From Kumtagia yinganensis (GTDB lineage Bacteria; Pseudomonadota; Alphaproteobacteria; Rhizobiales; Rhizobiaceae), in the NCBI RefSeq assembly GCF_040081985.1, contig NZ_JBEBMH010000012.1, forward strand, positions 113,790-177,789: DNA of 64,000 nt, given 5' to 3'. Shown here in pieces: positions 45,869 through 54,326 of the stretch. The notes under the pieces were generated by a model. That model did not search any database and was not told where the DNA came from. It saw only the letters and a list, made by a program, of their open reading frames with translations. Position 1 is the first letter of the stretch. Each line of letters begins with the position of its first letter. The position numbers and the translations under genes are program-made.

Positions 45869-47561
45869 CCTCAACGGTACGCCGGAGCGGCGCGTCATGC
45901 GCCAGTTGGCGGAGGCTTTGGTTTATGAAGGCCTGGTCGACTGCGCGGTGTCATGGCGCGGCGGAAAATGCCGCTTCGAATGGCGGCATGAAGGCGCCGG
46001 CATACGTTGCCAGGGTTTTATCGGTGCGTTCGGCCGGGTGCGGTTCGATGCCGGAACGCTGGAATATGGTCATGCCGGACGGTGGCGCCCTGCGACGCTG
46101 ACCGACGTCATTGCGAGCGCCGGAGGCTGCCCCGAAAAACGGGCGGCGCTCAGCTTCGAACTGGACCGGACGCTGGATTTCTGCCGCTGGAACGCTGAAA
46201 ACCTGCCGCCCCGGCCGCGTCGTAGCCTGCCGTTCGCGCGGCTGGACAGCGCGATGGATGAGGGCCACCCCTATCATCCCTGCTTCAAGGCGCGGACCGG
46301 CTTCGACCATGGCGATCACGCCGCTTATGGTCCGGAAGCCGGCAATGCCTTCCAGCTGGTTTGGCTGGCCATCGCCCCGGAGCGGCTGCATTCGGCGTTC
46401 CCCGTCGATGAGCAGGCCTTCTGGACGTGGGAACTCGGGGCGGAAAGTTTTGCGGTGCTGGATGAGCGGCGCGCCGGGCTCGACGACCATGCAAAACGGT
46501 TCGGCCTGATGCCGCTGCATCCGTGGCAGTGGATTGCCTTGCGGGAGACCGAGCTTTCGGGCTGGCTGGCCGACGGTTCGGCCGGCTTCCTCGGCGAGGC
46601 CGGCGACTTTTATACAGCCAGCCAGTCGGTGCGGACGCTGTTCAACCGCGACCACCCGCGACGCGCCAATCTCAAGCTGCCGATGAACCTCGTCAACTCG
46701 TCGGCGAGACGCATCCTCGAACCCTATTCGGTGTGCAGCGCGCCGGCGATCAGCCGCTGGCTGAAGGATCTTGTCGCCGGCGATCCGCTGTTTGCGGAGC
46801 GCTACCCGCTCACAATCCTCGGCGAATATGCCGGAACCATCGCCGACCGGGACGGGCCGCTGGCGGGACAGGTCGCGGCAATCTGGCGCGAGGACGTGAC
46901 GGCTTTCCTGGAGCCGGGCGAGACTGCCGTGCCCCTCAACGCGCTGATGATGCTGGAGGAGGACGGACGGCCGTTCATTGCCGACTGGATCGACCGCCAT
47001 GGGTTGGACGCCTGGGTCGGCAAAATGGTCGATACGGTGGTGATGCCGCTGTGGCACCTGCTCGCCGGGCACGGCGTTGCCACGGAATGCCACGGCCAGA
47101 ACCTGATCCTGATCCATCGCGACGGCTGGCCGCTGCGGCTGGCGATGCGCGATTTTCATGACAGCGTCGAATATGTGCCGGGGTTTCTGCGCGATCCTGG
47201 CATGGTGCCCGATTTCGTTGCGCTGAATCCCAACTATCGCGACGCGGCGCCCAACGAGTACTACTGGATGGAGAGCCCCAAATTGCTGGGCGAGCTCTTC
47301 CTCGATTGCCTGTTCGTCTACAACCTCGCCGAAATCTCGCACCTGCTGCGGTCGAGCTATGGCCTCGACGAGGCCAGCTTCTGGCTGGATGTCGGCAGGC
47401 GGATGCAGGCCCATTCCCTCGAGTTCGGGCTGACGCACCGGCAGGCCGCGCTCGGGCTGTTCGAGCCGCGCATCCGCACGGAATCGCTGCTCAGGCGAAA
47501 GCTTTCGCCGCCGGGCGCTGAGTGCGCCCACGAAATCCCGAACAGCCTGGCAGGCGCCTAA
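45852..47561 (+). CDS. asbB: Petrobactin-type NIS siderophore synthetase AsbB
   Basis: 569 aa, second IucA/IucC-family synthetase. EGHPYHPCFKARTGF, MPLHPWQWIAL, ASQSVRTLFNRDHPRRANLKLPMNLVNSSARRIL, PYSVCSAPAISRWL, ATECHGQNLILIHRDGWPLRLAMRDFHDSVEY and the conserved C-terminus match AsbB. AsbB condenses the second 3,4-dihydroxybenzoyl-spermidine (or spermidine) arm with the citrate intermediate. It starts inside the end of asbA, indicating translational coupling, and ends 13 bp before asbC. The N-terminus is shorter than in Bacillus. Confidence 0.88.
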   Translation: MPLPPDLNGTPERRVMRQLAEALVYEGLVDCAVSWRGGKCRFEWRHEGAGIRCQGFIGAFGRVRFDAGTLEYGHAGRWRPATLTDVIASAGGCPEKRAALSFELDRTLDFCRWNAENLPPRPRRSLPFARLDSAMDEGHPYHPCFKARTGFDHGDHAAYGPEAGNAFQLVWLAIAPERLHSAFPVDEQAFWTWELGAESFAVLDERRAGLDDHAKRFGLMPLHPWQWIALRETELSGWLADGSAGFLGEAGDFYTASQSVRTLFNRDHPRRANLKLPMNLVNSSARRILEPYSVCSAPAISRWLKDLVAGDPLFAERYPLTILGEYAGTIADRDGPLAGQVAAIWREDVTAFLEPGETAVPLNALMMLEEDGRPFIADWIDRHGLDAWVGKMVDTVVMPLWHLLAGHGVATECHGQNLILIHRDGWPLRLAMRDFHDSVEYVPGFLRDPGMVPDFVALNPNYRDAAPNEYYWMESPKLLGELFLDCLFVYNLAEISHLLRSSYGLDEASFWLDVGRRMQAHSLEFGLTHRQAALGLFEPRIRTESLLRRKLSPPGAECAHEIPNSLAGA

Positions 47562-47574
47562 GGAGACACGAGAC

Positions 47575-48846
47575 ATGATCAGCATCAACGACACGGTCTT
47601 CGACCAGGCCTATTTTCGGGACGCAGGCGAGCGCATCGCCGCGGCCGCCCAGTTCGACAAACGCGCCGGCGACCGCTTCGCCGTCTGCTTCTCCGAGGCG
47701 CAGGACTGGCTGGCGTTCTTCTTCGCGGCGCGCGCCGCCGGCGTGGGCGTGCTGCCGCTGCATCCGTCGACACCCTATGCGGCGGCGCGGCGCCAGGCAG
47801 AGACGGCGGGGTGCAACTGGCTGATCTACAACCGGCTTGAGGGCGAGCCGATCGTCGAGGAGCGGGCCGGCGAGCCGGGGCAGCTCCTGCAGATGAGTTC
47901 GGGCACGACCGGCGAGCCGAAGTGTATCGCGCGGGCCTGGAGCGACATCGACGACGAGGTCGAGACCTATGTTTCCTTCTTCACGGAACCGCAGGACATG
48001 ACGCCGCTGGTCGCTTGCCCGACCACCCATTCCTACGGCCTGATCTGCGGCATACTGGTGGCGCTGAAGCGGGGGCAGACGCCGGCGATACTGGACACCG
48101 GCAATCCAAAGTTCCTGCTGCGCAAGCTGCGCGAGACCGAGCGGCCCTACCTGATCTCGTCGCCGGCGATCCTGCACACGCTGGCGCGGTTGCTGCCGGC
48201 GGGCGAGCAGATGCATGCGACGATGACCTCCGGCACCTTGCTGCCCGAACCTTGGTTCGAGACGATCCGGGCCAAGTCCAGAAACATGTTCCAGCAATAT
48301 GGCTGCTCGGAAGCCGGCTGCATTGCCATCAATGCCGACGTGCAGGCTGCCAACGAGGTCGGCCGCGTGCTGCCACGCTTCTCGCTACGCGATGCGGGCA
48401 CGGCCGGCGAGCCGAAAGAAATCGCCGTGGAGCGCGCCGGCGTGGCGGTGGAGACCCGCGACCTCGGCTATCGCCGCGACGACGGCATGCTGGTGTTCCT
48501 CTCGCGCCTCGACGACCTGATCAACGCTTCCGGCCTCAACGTCTATCCGAAGGAAGTGGAGGACGTGGTGATGACTTTCGCCGGCATCGGCGATGCGGTG
48601 GTGTTCCGCAAGCAGGATAGTTTTGCAGGCGAGCGCGTCGCGCTACTGTTCAGCGCCGAGCAGGCGGTCGACCAGAGGCAACTCCGGCAATGGTGCGCCC
48701 AGCGCCTGGCCGCGCACCAGATGCCGACGGAAATCCTTCAGACGGAACGCATCCCGCGCCAGGCGAACGGCAAGATCAGCCGGCGCGACGTGGCCGCGCG
48801 CTACGCCGCCGGCGAATTCGAAGCGGTGCGGACGGAGGCGGCATAG
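47575..48846 (+). CDS. asbC: AMP-dependent aryl acid ligase AsbC
   Basis: 423 aa, near the ~412 of Bacillus AsbC. The adenylation P-loop MSSGTTGEPK is at ~107-116, followed by TTHSYGLICG, FQQYGCSEAGC, RDLGYRRDDG and the C-terminal catalytic Lys in RQANGKISRRD near 407. It should activate 3,4-dihydroxybenzoate with ATP and load it onto the aryl carrier domain of the next protein. ATG 47575 follows AAGGAGACACGAGAC, a strong site. The stop TAG shares its G with the GTG start of the next gene. Confidence 0.86.
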   Translation: MISINDTVFDQAYFRDAGERIAAAAQFDKRAGDRFAVCFSEAQDWLAFFFAARAAGVGVLPLHPSTPYAAARRQAETAGCNWLIYNRLEGEPIVEERAGEPGQLLQMSSGTTGEPKCIARAWSDIDDEVETYVSFFTEPQDMTPLVACPTTHSYGLICGILVALKRGQTPAILDTGNPKFLLRKLRETERPYLISSPAILHTLARLLPAGEQMHATMTSGTLLPEPWFETIRAKSRNMFQQYGCSEAGCIAINADVQAANEVGRVLPRFSLRDAGTAGEPKEIAVERAGVAVETRDLGYRRDDGMLVFLSRLDDLINASGLNVYPKEVEDVVMTFAGIGDAVVFRKQDSFAGERVALLFSAEQAVDQRQLRQWCAQRLAAHQMPTEILQTERIPRQANGKISRRDVAARYAAGEFEAVRTEAA

Positions 48847-50189
48847 TGACCTACGATCAGGTGCTCGGCGCGATCGAGACGATTTTGCGCGACAAACTCG
48901 AGCACAAGCATGTGGCGGCGTTCGCCCCGCAGGCGCGGCTGAACGAGGATCTTTACCTCGATTCCGTGCTCATCCTCGAAATCATGCTGGCGCTGGAACT
49001 CGACCATGGCGTCGCCTTGCCCGAGGAGACAATCAGCCGGCAGGACCTGGACACGGTCGACGATCTGGCGCGGCTGTTCGTCGAAGCGCCGCAGGCCAGC
49101 GAGGCGTCAGCAAAGCCGGCCAGGGAATTGGCCTTCACCCGCGCCGAGGCGGAAGCGGCGGAGCGGGTCGGCGTGCATGGCGAGGACTATGTCGACATCA
49201 AGGTGCATTGCTTCGTCAGCAATGTCTGCCATGCGGTAAAGCAGCGGGGGCTCGACCACCGGCCGTTCTTCTTCGGCGTCTGGGATGCGGGCTTCGCCGT
49301 CGACGAGCGCTGGCGGCTGGCCTATCACACGGCGGAGATCAATCACGACTTCTTCCGCGACTGGTTCGAGCGCCTGTACGGGCCGAAAGTCCGGCAATGG
49401 TATCGCCCGGACGCCAGCAAGGAAGACAACCTTTCGACCATGCTCGGTTTGCTCGCCGGCAAGAAGCCGAGCGAGTTCCTGATGGTGATGCTCGACCTCT
49501 TCCACCTGCCGGAGCGCGAGAACAAGTTCAACCAGAACCCGTTCCCGCACTATCTGATGCTGGAGGAGACGGGGGACCCGGACGTCTGGATGGTGCTGGA
49601 CCCGGATTTCCGCTGGGAAGGCAGGATCGACAAGCAGAAGGTGATCAACGCCATCATGCAGCCGACTGTGGCGGGCGGCTTCATCTTCGACGCGGCCGAC
49701 ATCAGAAAACCTTCGGCGCTCGGCCTGCGCGACTATTTCCTCGCCTGCTTCCACGAGGACGAGAACCTGCTCACAAGCGCGACGCGCGACATCGTGCAGG
49801 CGCATGTCGAAGGCCGCGACGGCGTGGCGCTCTCCGACCTGTCGACGGCGCTGCGCGAATTGCCGGTGATCTCGATCCGCAAATATGCGCTGGAGCACGG
49901 TTTTGCGTTCTTCTGGCGGTCGCTGCAGCTTTCCAATGCCGAGTTCGACACGATCTGCGACGACATCGAGGCGCTGATCCAGGAGTTCAAGGCGCTGCAT
50001 TATGCCGTGATGAAGCTCAGCCAGACCGGCGACGAGGCGCTGGCGGCGCCGGTGTTCGAAAAACTCGATGCGCTGGACGCGATGGAGCGCGCGCTCAAGG
50101 GCCGCCTCGCCCAGACCTACCGCATCTGGTGCGATACCCGCGGCCTGCCGCACACGCCGCGCCACGACATCGAGGAGGCCGTCGCATGA
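48846..50189 (+). CDS. asbDE: Fused aryl carrier protein and AsbE-type transferase (AsbD-AsbE)
   Basis: 447 aa from GTG 48846. Residues 1-~80 are an acyl/aryl carrier domain with the phosphopantetheine Ser40 in LYLDSVLILEIM. A linker (~81-112) leads to a ~335-aa domain that follows Bacillus AsbE: DIKVHCFVSNVCHAV, RPFFFGVWDAGF, YHTAEINHDFFRDWFERLYG, LPERENKFNQNPFPHYLMLEE and LDPDFRWEGRI. AsbE transfers the 3,4-dihydroxybenzoyl group from carrier to spermidine. In Bacillus these are two genes; here they are one. The symbol is descriptive. The stop overlaps asbF (ATGA). Confidence 0.86.
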   Translation: MTYDQVLGAIETILRDKLEHKHVAAFAPQARLNEDLYLDSVLILEIMLALELDHGVALPEETISRQDLDTVDDLARLFVEAPQASEASAKPARELAFTRAEAEAAERVGVHGEDYVDIKVHCFVSNVCHAVKQRGLDHRPFFFGVWDAGFAVDERWRLAYHTAEINHDFFRDWFERLYGPKVRQWYRPDASKEDNLSTMLGLLAGKKPSEFLMVMLDLFHLPERENKFNQNPFPHYLMLEETGDPDVWMVLDPDFRWEGRIDKQKVINAIMQPTVAGGFIFDAADIRKPSALGLRDYFLACFHEDENLLTSATRDIVQAHVEGRDGVALSDLSTALRELPVISIRKYALEHGFAFFWRSLQLSNAEFDTICDDIEALIQEFKALHYAVMKLSQTGDEALAAPVFEKLDALDAMERALKGRLAQTYRIWCDTRGLPHTPRHDIEEAVA

Positions 50190-51031
50190 GACTGTCGCTC
50201 TGCACCATCACCTTCCGCCATCACCTGCTGTCGCTGGAAGACATCGCGCGCTGGGCGGCCGCCAGCGGTTTCCAGGGCGTCGAGCTTTGGGCCGCGCACG
50301 CGCGCAACATGCAGCATCTCACCGACCGGGATGCCGCCTGGATTGCGTCGTTCGGGCTTTCCGTGCCCATGCTCAGCGACTACCTGCCGCTCGACGAGGA
50401 TCTGGCGTCGCTGCGCCATGCCACGTCGAATCTCTGCCGGCTGGCCCGCCGCTGGGGCGCCCGCAAGGTGCGGACCTTTGCCGGCAAATCGGCGAGCCGC
50501 GACACCTCGCCGGAGACGCGCTGGCGGCTGTCGGCGCGGATGAAGGACGCCTGCATGATCGCGCAGGACCAGGGCTGCAAGGTGCTGGTCGAGACGCATC
50601 CGGGAACGCTTGCCGACACGCTCGCATCGACGCTGCGCCTGATCGAGGAGGTCGACCACCCGGCGCTCGGCATCAATTTCGACACGTTGCATGTCTGGGA
50701 AGGCGGCGACGACCCGCTCGCCGCGCATCGCGCACTGTTGCCGAGCATACAACACTATCATCTGAAGAACGTACGCTCGCGCGCCGATCTCGGGGTGTTC
50801 GAGCCTTCGAATGTCTATGCCGCGGCTGGCAAGCGGACAGGCATGACGCCGCTGTTCGACGGCGCGGTGGACTATCTGGCGTTCCTGGACGAGTTGTTCG
50901 AGCGCGAGGAGGTCGACGCCTCGCTGGAATGGTTCGGCGGCGACTGTTTTAATGTGCTCGCCAACGACGCGCGCAATCTGCGGCTGCTGAGGACGGATCG
51001 CGAAGCACCGATCCGGGCGGGGGCGGCTTAA
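50186..51031 (+). CDS. asbF: 3-Dehydroshikimate dehydratase AsbF
   Basis: 281 aa, TIM-barrel of the xylose-isomerase-like fold. The N-terminus LSLCTITFRHHLLSLEDIARW, then GVELWAAHARN, RTFAGKSASRD, LVETHPGTLADTLASTLRL, INFDTLHVWEGGDDP, QHYHLKNV, FEPSNVYAAAG and ASLEWFGGD parallel Bacillus AsbF. Metal ligands Glu, Asp, His and Glu are all present in the VETHP, NFD, HYHLKN and SLEWF motifs. It makes 3,4-dihydroxybenzoate from 3-dehydroshikimate, the building block for AsbC. Last gene of the asb operon; a repeat and a terminator follow. Confidence 0.9.
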   Translation: MRLSLCTITFRHHLLSLEDIARWAAASGFQGVELWAAHARNMQHLTDRDAAWIASFGLSVPMLSDYLPLDEDLASLRHATSNLCRLARRWGARKVRTFAGKSASRDTSPETRWRLSARMKDACMIAQDQGCKVLVETHPGTLADTLASTLRLIEEVDHPALGINFDTLHVWEGGDDPLAAHRALLPSIQHYHLKNVRSRADLGVFEPSNVYAAAGKRTGMTPLFDGAVDYLAFLDELFEREEVDASLEWFGGDCFNVLANDARNLRLLRTDREAPIRAGAA

Positions 51032-51073
51032 AGCCAAAGCACGACTGATACGGCAGATTGCAACCTCGACCGG

Positions 51074-51222
51074 CGAGCCCCCCACTCCGGCCCTTTGGGC
51101 CACCTCGCCCCTTGCAGGGGTAGAGGAAAGGCGCTGCCGCGTTGCCGGCGCTTCTCCAGCTTGGCTTTCCTCTACCCCTGCAAGGGGAGAGGTGGCCCAA
51201 AGGGCCGGAGTGGGGGTGCTCG
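51074..51222. repeat. Long inverted-repeat element between convergent operons
   Basis: The outer arms read CGAGC-CCCCCACTCCGG at 51074 onward and the inverse ending GTGCTCG near 51222. They continue inward as CCCTTTGGGCCACCTC, CCCCTTGCAGGGGTAGAGGAAAG and their inverses, giving about 55-bp arms with few mismatches and a ~35-bp centre. Such ACTCCGGCCCTTTGGGCCACCTC palindromes are frequent intergenic mosaics in Rhizobiales. It lies between the asbF and receptor stops and can fold into a long cruciform or RNA hairpin. Confidence 0.8.
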
Positions 51223-51278
51223 CGGACGGTCGATTGTCACGATCATGGGCACAGCCACAGCGTTTCGATGGAAATTGC

Positions 51279-51307
51279 AAGGCCGGCGCGGGTCGCGCCG
51301 GCCTTTT
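51279..51307. terminator. Intrinsic terminator between asbF and the receptor gene
   Basis: AAGGCCGGCGCG (51279-51290), loop GGT, CGCGCCGGCCTT (51294-51305), then TT, forms a 12-bp GC-rich stem ending in TTTT on the plus strand. It lies 6 bp beyond the receptor stop on the minus strand, so it probably ends that transcript and also stops read-through of the asb operon. Confidence 0.7.
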
Positions 51308-51312
51308 CGATG

Positions 51313-53400
51313 TCAGAACCGCGCCGTGGCGGTCAGGCGGAACGAGCGGCCCGGATCGTAGTGCGGATCCACGCCGTCGAAATCCTGCCCGTAGGCGGCG
51401 CGATCCGTGTAGTTCTCGTCGAAAATGTTGAGGGCGTCGAGACGCAGCGTGAAATCCGGCCTGGAAGGCGGTGTCCATTCGACATAGGCGTTCACCACCT
51501 CGTAGCCGGGCAGTTCTCTCTTCGGGCTGTCCGGATCGGTCGGATGCCGTACCATCGTCCCGTCATAGGCGAGGGCAATCTCCATGTCGCCGCCGACACG
51601 CAGGCCCCAGTCGTCGAAAGTGTAGCCCGCGCCGATCATGATGATCTGGCCCAGCGGCGTCGTCAGATAGCGTCCCACCTCGGAATCCGCCGTTACGCCA
51701 TCCACGTCGGCCTCGATATCCGCATATTTCACGCTGATGAAGGCGGCATTCCAGTCGTAGCGGCCGCCGATCTCCCATCCCTGGGAGACGAGATCGAGTG
51801 AGCGGATCGACGTGAATTCCGGGACAGGGACACCGCGCCCGAATACCGGCAAACGCGCATTGTCGATGTCGGTGCGGAACACGTTCGCTTCGAAAGTGAA
51901 CCCGCTGTAGCGCGCCTCGAGGCCGGCCGTGTAGTTGTTCGACGTAACCGGCTCCGGCCCGTCGCCATAAGTCCAGAGGGGGTTCTGGAGATAGTTTTCC
52001 GCCAGCGGAACGCCGCCCCATACATGCGAGGTGGCCGCCTTTACGGTCAGGAATTCCGGCAGGAGGTCATATTCGCCGGAAATGTTGCCGCTGATGCCGG
52101 CATTACTCCAGTCGGAATCGTCAATGCCGGTGAACCATTGCTGGTCGACACGTCCGCCGAACGAGATTCTGGTCCGGTCGAACGGCTCCAGGCGCGCTTG
52201 CGCATAAGCACCGATGTTGGTGGCGCGCTCGTCGGTGAAGAACGGTTCCGTCGGGTTCTTGTATTTCAGATCGGCCTTGTCGTTGTAGAAGTCGAAACCG
52301 GCGATCACGTTGCCGATATCCAAAGCGAACCTGTTTTCCACCTTGCCGTTGAAGCTGCCGGTCGTTCCTTCCGTAGGCGAAACCACCTCGCCAAAATATT
52401 CGGGCGCCGCAATCTGTGTCTTGCTGTAGGCGAGCACGACCTTGGGATCCCACCAGCCTTCCGGCGAGGTATCCGTGTAGGTGAAGACGGTGTTCTGCCG
52501 GCGAAGATCGTAGTTGCGCAGTTCCCTTTCAGTCGGCCGATTGAAATAGAAGTTGGCGCGGTAGGGGCGCGGCGCGTCGTCGCGCACCTGCTCGTGGCTG
52601 AGTTCGAAGCGGTGGCCTTCGAGGCTCTCATAGGCGATCTTGCCGAGCCCGGCGAGCAGGTTGGTGCTGGTGCCGGGCATCTCCTGGCCGTCGCCGGCGG
52701 TGAAGTCGCCGCCATTGCTGTAGTTGATGTAGCCGAGAATCTCGAAGCCGTCTTTCTGGCCGAAGCCGGCAAGGCCGGTTGTGTAGGTCTCGCTGTTGGT
52801 GTCCCAGATGCCGGTGACGAAGCCGCCGAAATCGCGGCCGGGCTGCAGAAGGTCGACGACGTCCTTGGTCTCGAAACCGAGCGAGCCGCCCAGCGCGCCG
52901 GGGCCGGCATCGGCCGGCGCCACGCCAGCCTGTATCGACACCGCCTTCAGCAGCGCGGGGTCGATCAGGTAGGTGCCGTTGTGGTGGAACACCTTGTTGT
53001 TCTGCCGCGAACCGTCGACGGTGACCGCAAGATTGTTCTCGTCGACGCCGTTGACGTAGATTTTCTGCGTGCTGGGAATCGCCCCGCCGACAGCGATCTG
53101 CGGTTCGCCCATGAACAGCTCGCGCAGATCGCGCGGCATCGTGCGCTCGATGTCCTCGGGGCTGATGGTGATCAGGTCGGCACCGGCCGACGCGGGCGCG
53201 CCGGCGCCGACATCGATGACGATGGTATCGAGCTGCGTGGCGCCATCCGGCGTGGTCTGGCCTTCTTCCTTTTCCTCGGTGTTTGTCGTGCGGGCTTCTG
53301 TTTCCCGCACCGGAGCGGACTGCGCGAAAGCTTCCGGACCCATCAAAATCGACATCGCGGTGCAGACGGTTAGCGCCCGCAAAATTTCGGATGACCTCAA
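51313..53400 (-). CDS. TonB-dependent outer membrane receptor, probable ferric-siderophore receptor
   Basis: 695 aa from TTG 53400, which has AGGGGAAATTCAG before it and gives a clean signal peptide (LRSSEILRALTVCTAMSILMGPEAFAQ); an ATG at 53487 would add 29 residues and no signal. The plug reads DLRELFMGEPQIAVGG, QKIYVNGVDENNLAVTVDGSRQ and DAGPGALGGSLGFETKDV, the style of the hemin/haemoglobin receptor branch. The FRAP/NPDL haem motifs were not found. The barrel ends PGRSFRLTATARF with terminal Phe. Next to petrobactin genes and a siderophore ABC system, ferric siderophore is the more likely ligand. Confidence 0.87.
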   Translation of the reverse strand: MRSSEILRALTVCTAMSILMGPEAFAQSAPVRETEARTTNTEEKEEGQTTPDGATQLDTIVIDVGAGAPASAGADLITISPEDIERTMPRDLRELFMGEPQIAVGGAIPSTQKIYVNGVDENNLAVTVDGSRQNNKVFHHNGTYLIDPALLKAVSIQAGVAPADAGPGALGGSLGFETKDVVDLLQPGRDFGGFVTGIWDTNSETYTTGLAGFGQKDGFEILGYINYSNGGDFTAGDGQEMPGTSTNLLAGLGKIAYESLEGHRFELSHEQVRDDAPRPYRANFYFNRPTERELRNYDLRRQNTVFTYTDTSPEGWWDPKVVLAYSKTQIAAPEYFGEVVSPTEGTTGSFNGKVENRFALDIGNVIAGFDFYNDKADLKYKNPTEPFFTDERATNIGAYAQARLEPFDRTRISFGGRVDQQWFTGIDDSDWSNAGISGNISGEYDLLPEFLTVKAATSHVWGGVPLAENYLQNPLWTYGDGPEPVTSNNYTAGLEARYSGFTFEANVFRTDIDNARLPVFGRGVPVPEFTSIRSLDLVSQGWEIGGRYDWNAAFISVKYADIEADVDGVTADSEVGRYLTTPLGQIIMIGAGYTFDDWGLRVGGDMEIALAYDGTMVRHPTDPDSPKRELPGYEVVNAYVEWTPPSRPDFTLRLDALNIFDENYTDRAAYGQDFDGVDPHYDPGRSFRLTATARF

Positions 53401-53486
53401 CTGAATTTCCCCTTGCTGACCATGTCCCCGCGCCGGTGTCAAACACTCGACTACATCTGCCATAACGCATCGGTTGCGCTGCGGCA

Positions 53487-53515
53487 ATAAACTTGATAAG
53501 AAAAATCCAGTTTAT
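53487..53515. promoter_or_regulatory. Inverted repeat upstream of the receptor gene
   Basis: ATAAACT (53487-53493) and AGTTTAT (53509-53515), 15 bases apart, form a 7-bp inverted repeat in an AT-rich stretch ~90-115 bp before the receptor start. It could be an iron-responsive operator, but it does not match a box I can name. Confidence 0.25.
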
Positions 53516-53567
53516 ACAACCCGTTGAAACTGCTGCGCTCTTGCGCGCGGCAGCGATCGGCGTTTGG

Positions 53568-54326
53568 TCAGGCGTGATGCAGGACGGTCAGCCTGCCGGC
53601 CATGGTTTCGACCCGCATCGGGAAGCCGAAAACCGTCTCCAATATGTCGGGGCGGATGATCTCGCGGGTCTCGCCCGACACGGCGATGCGGCCGTTTTTC
53701 ATGGCGACAACCCGGTCGGCATAGGCCGCCGCGTGGTTGATATCGTGCAGCACCACCAGCACGGTCTTGCCGTGCGCGTCGGCCATCGTCCGCAGCGTCC
53801 GCATCAGTTCGCGCTGATGGAACATATCGAGATTGTTCAGCGGCTCGTCGAGCAGGATGTAATCCGTGCCCTGGCAGAAGGTCATGGCAACCAGCGCCCG
53901 CTGCCGCTGCCCGCCGGACAGGGTATCGATGAAACGCGCGGCCAGATCGGCCAGGCCGAACTGCTCCAGCGTTTTCGCGACGATCGCGCGATCCTCGGCG
54001 GTCAGCCGTCCGCCGCTGTGCGGAAAACGGCCGAAGCCGACCAGTTCGGCGACACGCAAGCGGCTTGCGACGCCCGGATCCTGGCGCAGGATTGCCATCA
54101 CCTTCGCCAGTTGCCGGGTCGGCGTCGTGTCGACCGGCAGGCCGCCAACCGTGATATGTCCCGTCTGGAGCGGACGCAGTCGGGCTATCAGCGACAGCAA
54201 GCTGGACTTGCCGGCGCCATTCGGGCCGACGAGTGCCGTCACCCCGACCTTGGGCAGCGCCAGGCTGACCCGATCGAGGATCAGGCTGCCGCCGAGCGTC
54301 ACCGAAACGTCCGATACCTCGATCAT
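53568..54326 (-). CDS. Iron-siderophore ABC transporter ATP-binding protein
   Basis: 252 aa. Walker A GPNGAGKSSLL near residue 34, Q-loop LRQDPG, signature LSGGQRQRALVAM and Walker B YILLDEPLNNLDMFHQ, then HDINHAAAYADRVV. This is the FepC/FecE/YclP group that powers siderophore import through the inner membrane. The ATG overlaps the preceding permease stop (ATGA). It is the last gene of the minus-strand importer operon, 167 bp before the receptor start. Confidence 0.93.
   Translation of the reverse strand: MIEVSDVSVTLGGSLILDRVSLALPKVGVTALVGPNGAGKSSLLSLIARLRPLQTGHITVGGLPVDTTPTRQLAKVMAILRQDPGVASRLRVAELVGFGRFPHSGGRLTAEDRAIVAKTLEQFGLADLAARFIDTLSGGQRQRALVAMTFCQGTDYILLDEPLNNLDMFHQRELMRTLRTMADAHGKTVLVVLHDINHAAAYADRVVAMKNGRIAVSGETREIIRPDILETVFGFPMRVETMAGRLTVLHHA

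Noticed and set aside
51313..53400. Haem receptor
   Set aside because: Plug resembles that branch but FRAP/NPDL were not found and no haem transport or haem oxygenase gene is adjacent; siderophore context preferred.
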